Translations under genes and position numbers: made by a program
The notes under the pieces: generated by a model
Database searches by the model: none
Told to the model about the DNA's origin: nothing
What the model saw: only the letters and a program-made list of their open reading frames with translations
In this document: positions 6,717 to 7,315 of the stretch, one piece after another
How the letters are laid out: the number at the start of each line of letters is the position of its first letter
Numbering within the stretch: position 1 is the stretch's first letter
Assembly: GCA_017412265.1 (NCBI GenBank)
Contig: JAFPYK010000016.1
Coordinates: 1-7,315, forward strand
Reading direction: 5' to 3'
Source of the DNA: Lachnospiraceae bacterium
GTDB taxonomy: Bacteria; Bacillota; Clostridia; Lachnospirales; Lachnospiraceae
DNA: 7,315 bases

Positions 6717-7208
6717 ATGATGGAGAACAGTGTGATCAATTTTGACAAGGCGAAAGAGGTCATGCAGAGCTTTGCCTCGGAGGCGGAGGAGCTTCTGCAC
6801 AACCCGGATAAGGTCGAGGAGCTTCTTCAGAAGGCGGAGGAGAAATTAAAATCCGTGCCTGCGATCGGCGGCGCGCTGTCGAAGCTGCCTCTGATGATTT
6901 CCATGATCCGCGCGTACATCCGCAGGGATTACGGGGTGGTCTCCGTGAAGGTGATTGTCTCGATGCTGTGCGCGGTGATCTACCTTCTGAAGGGGAAGGA
7001 CCTGATCCCGGACAAGACGCCGATCCTCGGCTACGCGGATGACATCGCGGTGATGGCTGCGGCTCTGTATTTCGTGCAGCCGGAGCTGGAAGCGTACTCT
7101 GCATGGAGAGAGGGAAATGACCCGGAAGCGGTCATCGAAGTGCCTGAGGAGGATGTGGTGGAGATCGCCGTGGAAGAAGAGGCGGAGGAAGCCGCAGAAG
7201 AAGCGTAA
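6717..7208 (+). CDS. YkvA-like DUF1232 protein with acidic C-terminal tail
   Basis: Function unknown; DUF1232 proteins are small membrane-associated proteins. The diagnostic core is at residues 74-112: a hydrophobic stretch (VVSVKVIVSMLCAVIYLL) followed by KGKDLIPDKTPILGYADDIAV, matching the family pattern of LIPD, then a short loop, LGYxDD. The N-terminal part (8-47) is helical and charged, probably a short coiled coil, and the last 33 residues are strongly acidic (Glu/Asp-rich, ending EEEAEEAAEEA). The strong binding site AAGGAGG (6706-6712) is followed by tandem ATG codons at 6717 and 6720; its spacing of 7 nt favours the second, which would give 162 residues. The 35-nt gap to tadA has no obvious promoter, so it is probably the last gene of the operon visible here. 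Confidence 0.88.
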   Translation: MMENSVINFDKAKEVMQSFASEAEELLHNPDKVEELLQKAEEKLKSVPAIGGALSKLPLMISMIRAYIRRDYGVVSVKVIVSMLCAVIYLLKGKDLIPDKTPILGYADDIAVMAAALYFVQPELEAYSAWREGNDPEAVIEVPEEDVVEIAVEEEAEEAAEEA

Positions 7209-7315
7209 GCGCAGACAAAGAGAGACCCGGAGAGCAGAAGATTCCTTGTGGTGTGCTACCCGTCAAGAGGACAGTGAATAATTAAAAAGTTCCGTACCGC
7301 CAGCTGTGCATTACA
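7209..7315. other. Intergenic tail with no recognised feature
   Basis: This stretch after the DUF1232 gene is AT-richer towards its end (a TGAATAATTAAAAAG stretch at 7275-7289) and has no open frame with a plausible start. I see no hairpin with a T tract, so operon termination is not explained in the window. A -10-like TGAATAAT exists at 7275-7282, but no convincing -35 lies at the right distance. In Bacillus, tadA is followed by the SRP RNA gene and dnaX, so such genes could start just beyond the edge; nothing in these bases lets me recognise an SRP RNA. Confidence 0.4.

Noticed and set aside
7246..7284. Promoter made of TTGTGG and an AT-rich -10 in the right tail
   Set aside because: The spacing is about 25 bp, well outside the usable range, and the -35 is poor.

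Overview
The window reads as an ordinary chromosomal housekeeping segment from a fairly GC-rich member of the Bacillota, most likely class Clostridia and plausibly a Lachnospiraceae-type organism. This is inference: it rests on the metG - tatD - rsmA gene order, a 663-residue MetRS with a fused C-terminal tRNA-binding domain, strong purine-rich ribosome binding sites, and a TraX-family and a DUF1232/YkvA-like gene mixed in. No taxon can be named from the sequence alone. All eight genes I can support are on the + strand. No mobile element, CRISPR array, tRNA or rRNA gene is visible.

Left edge (1-188): a divergent intergenic region. On the minus strand there is a near-perfect sigma-A promoter (TTGACT, 17 bp, TATAAT) pointing out of the window, followed by a Shine-Dalgarno-like stretch at the very edge, so a divergent gene probably begins just outside. 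On the + strand an extended -10 promoter precedes a gene of unknown function (189-842). That gene is followed after 19 nt by a TtcA-family tRNA thiolase (862-1692).

Middle (1693-3824): a 102-nt gap carries a plausible promoter (TTGACG, 18 bp, TATATT) and two small inverted repeats, then metG (methionyl-tRNA synthetase). A compact 10-bp stem hairpin with a short T tract follows the metG stop by 9 nt and looks like an intrinsic terminator.

Right (3833-7208): a tightly packed run of a TraX-family membrane protein, TatD hydrolase, RsmA (KsgA) 16S rRNA dimethyltransferase, TadA tRNA adenosine deaminase and a DUF1232 membrane protein. The gaps are 3 nt, 24 nt, a 4-nt overlap and 35 nt, so the genes are probably cotranscribed. 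I see no convincing promoter of their own, so they may depend on read-through of the hairpin after metG. The common theme is tRNA and rRNA maturation and decoding: tRNA thiolation, Met-tRNA charging, 16S A1518/A1519 dimethylation and the A34-to-inosine edit. The rnmV (ribonuclease M5) gene that sits between tatD and rsmA in Bacillus-type clusters is absent here.

The last 107 nt contain no gene that I can recognise. I found no evidence of a novel system. The points most worth a second look are the unknown gene paired with ttcA, the TraX gene inserted in the metG-rsmA cluster behind a terminator-like hairpin, the missing rnmV, and the strong outward promoter at the left edge.
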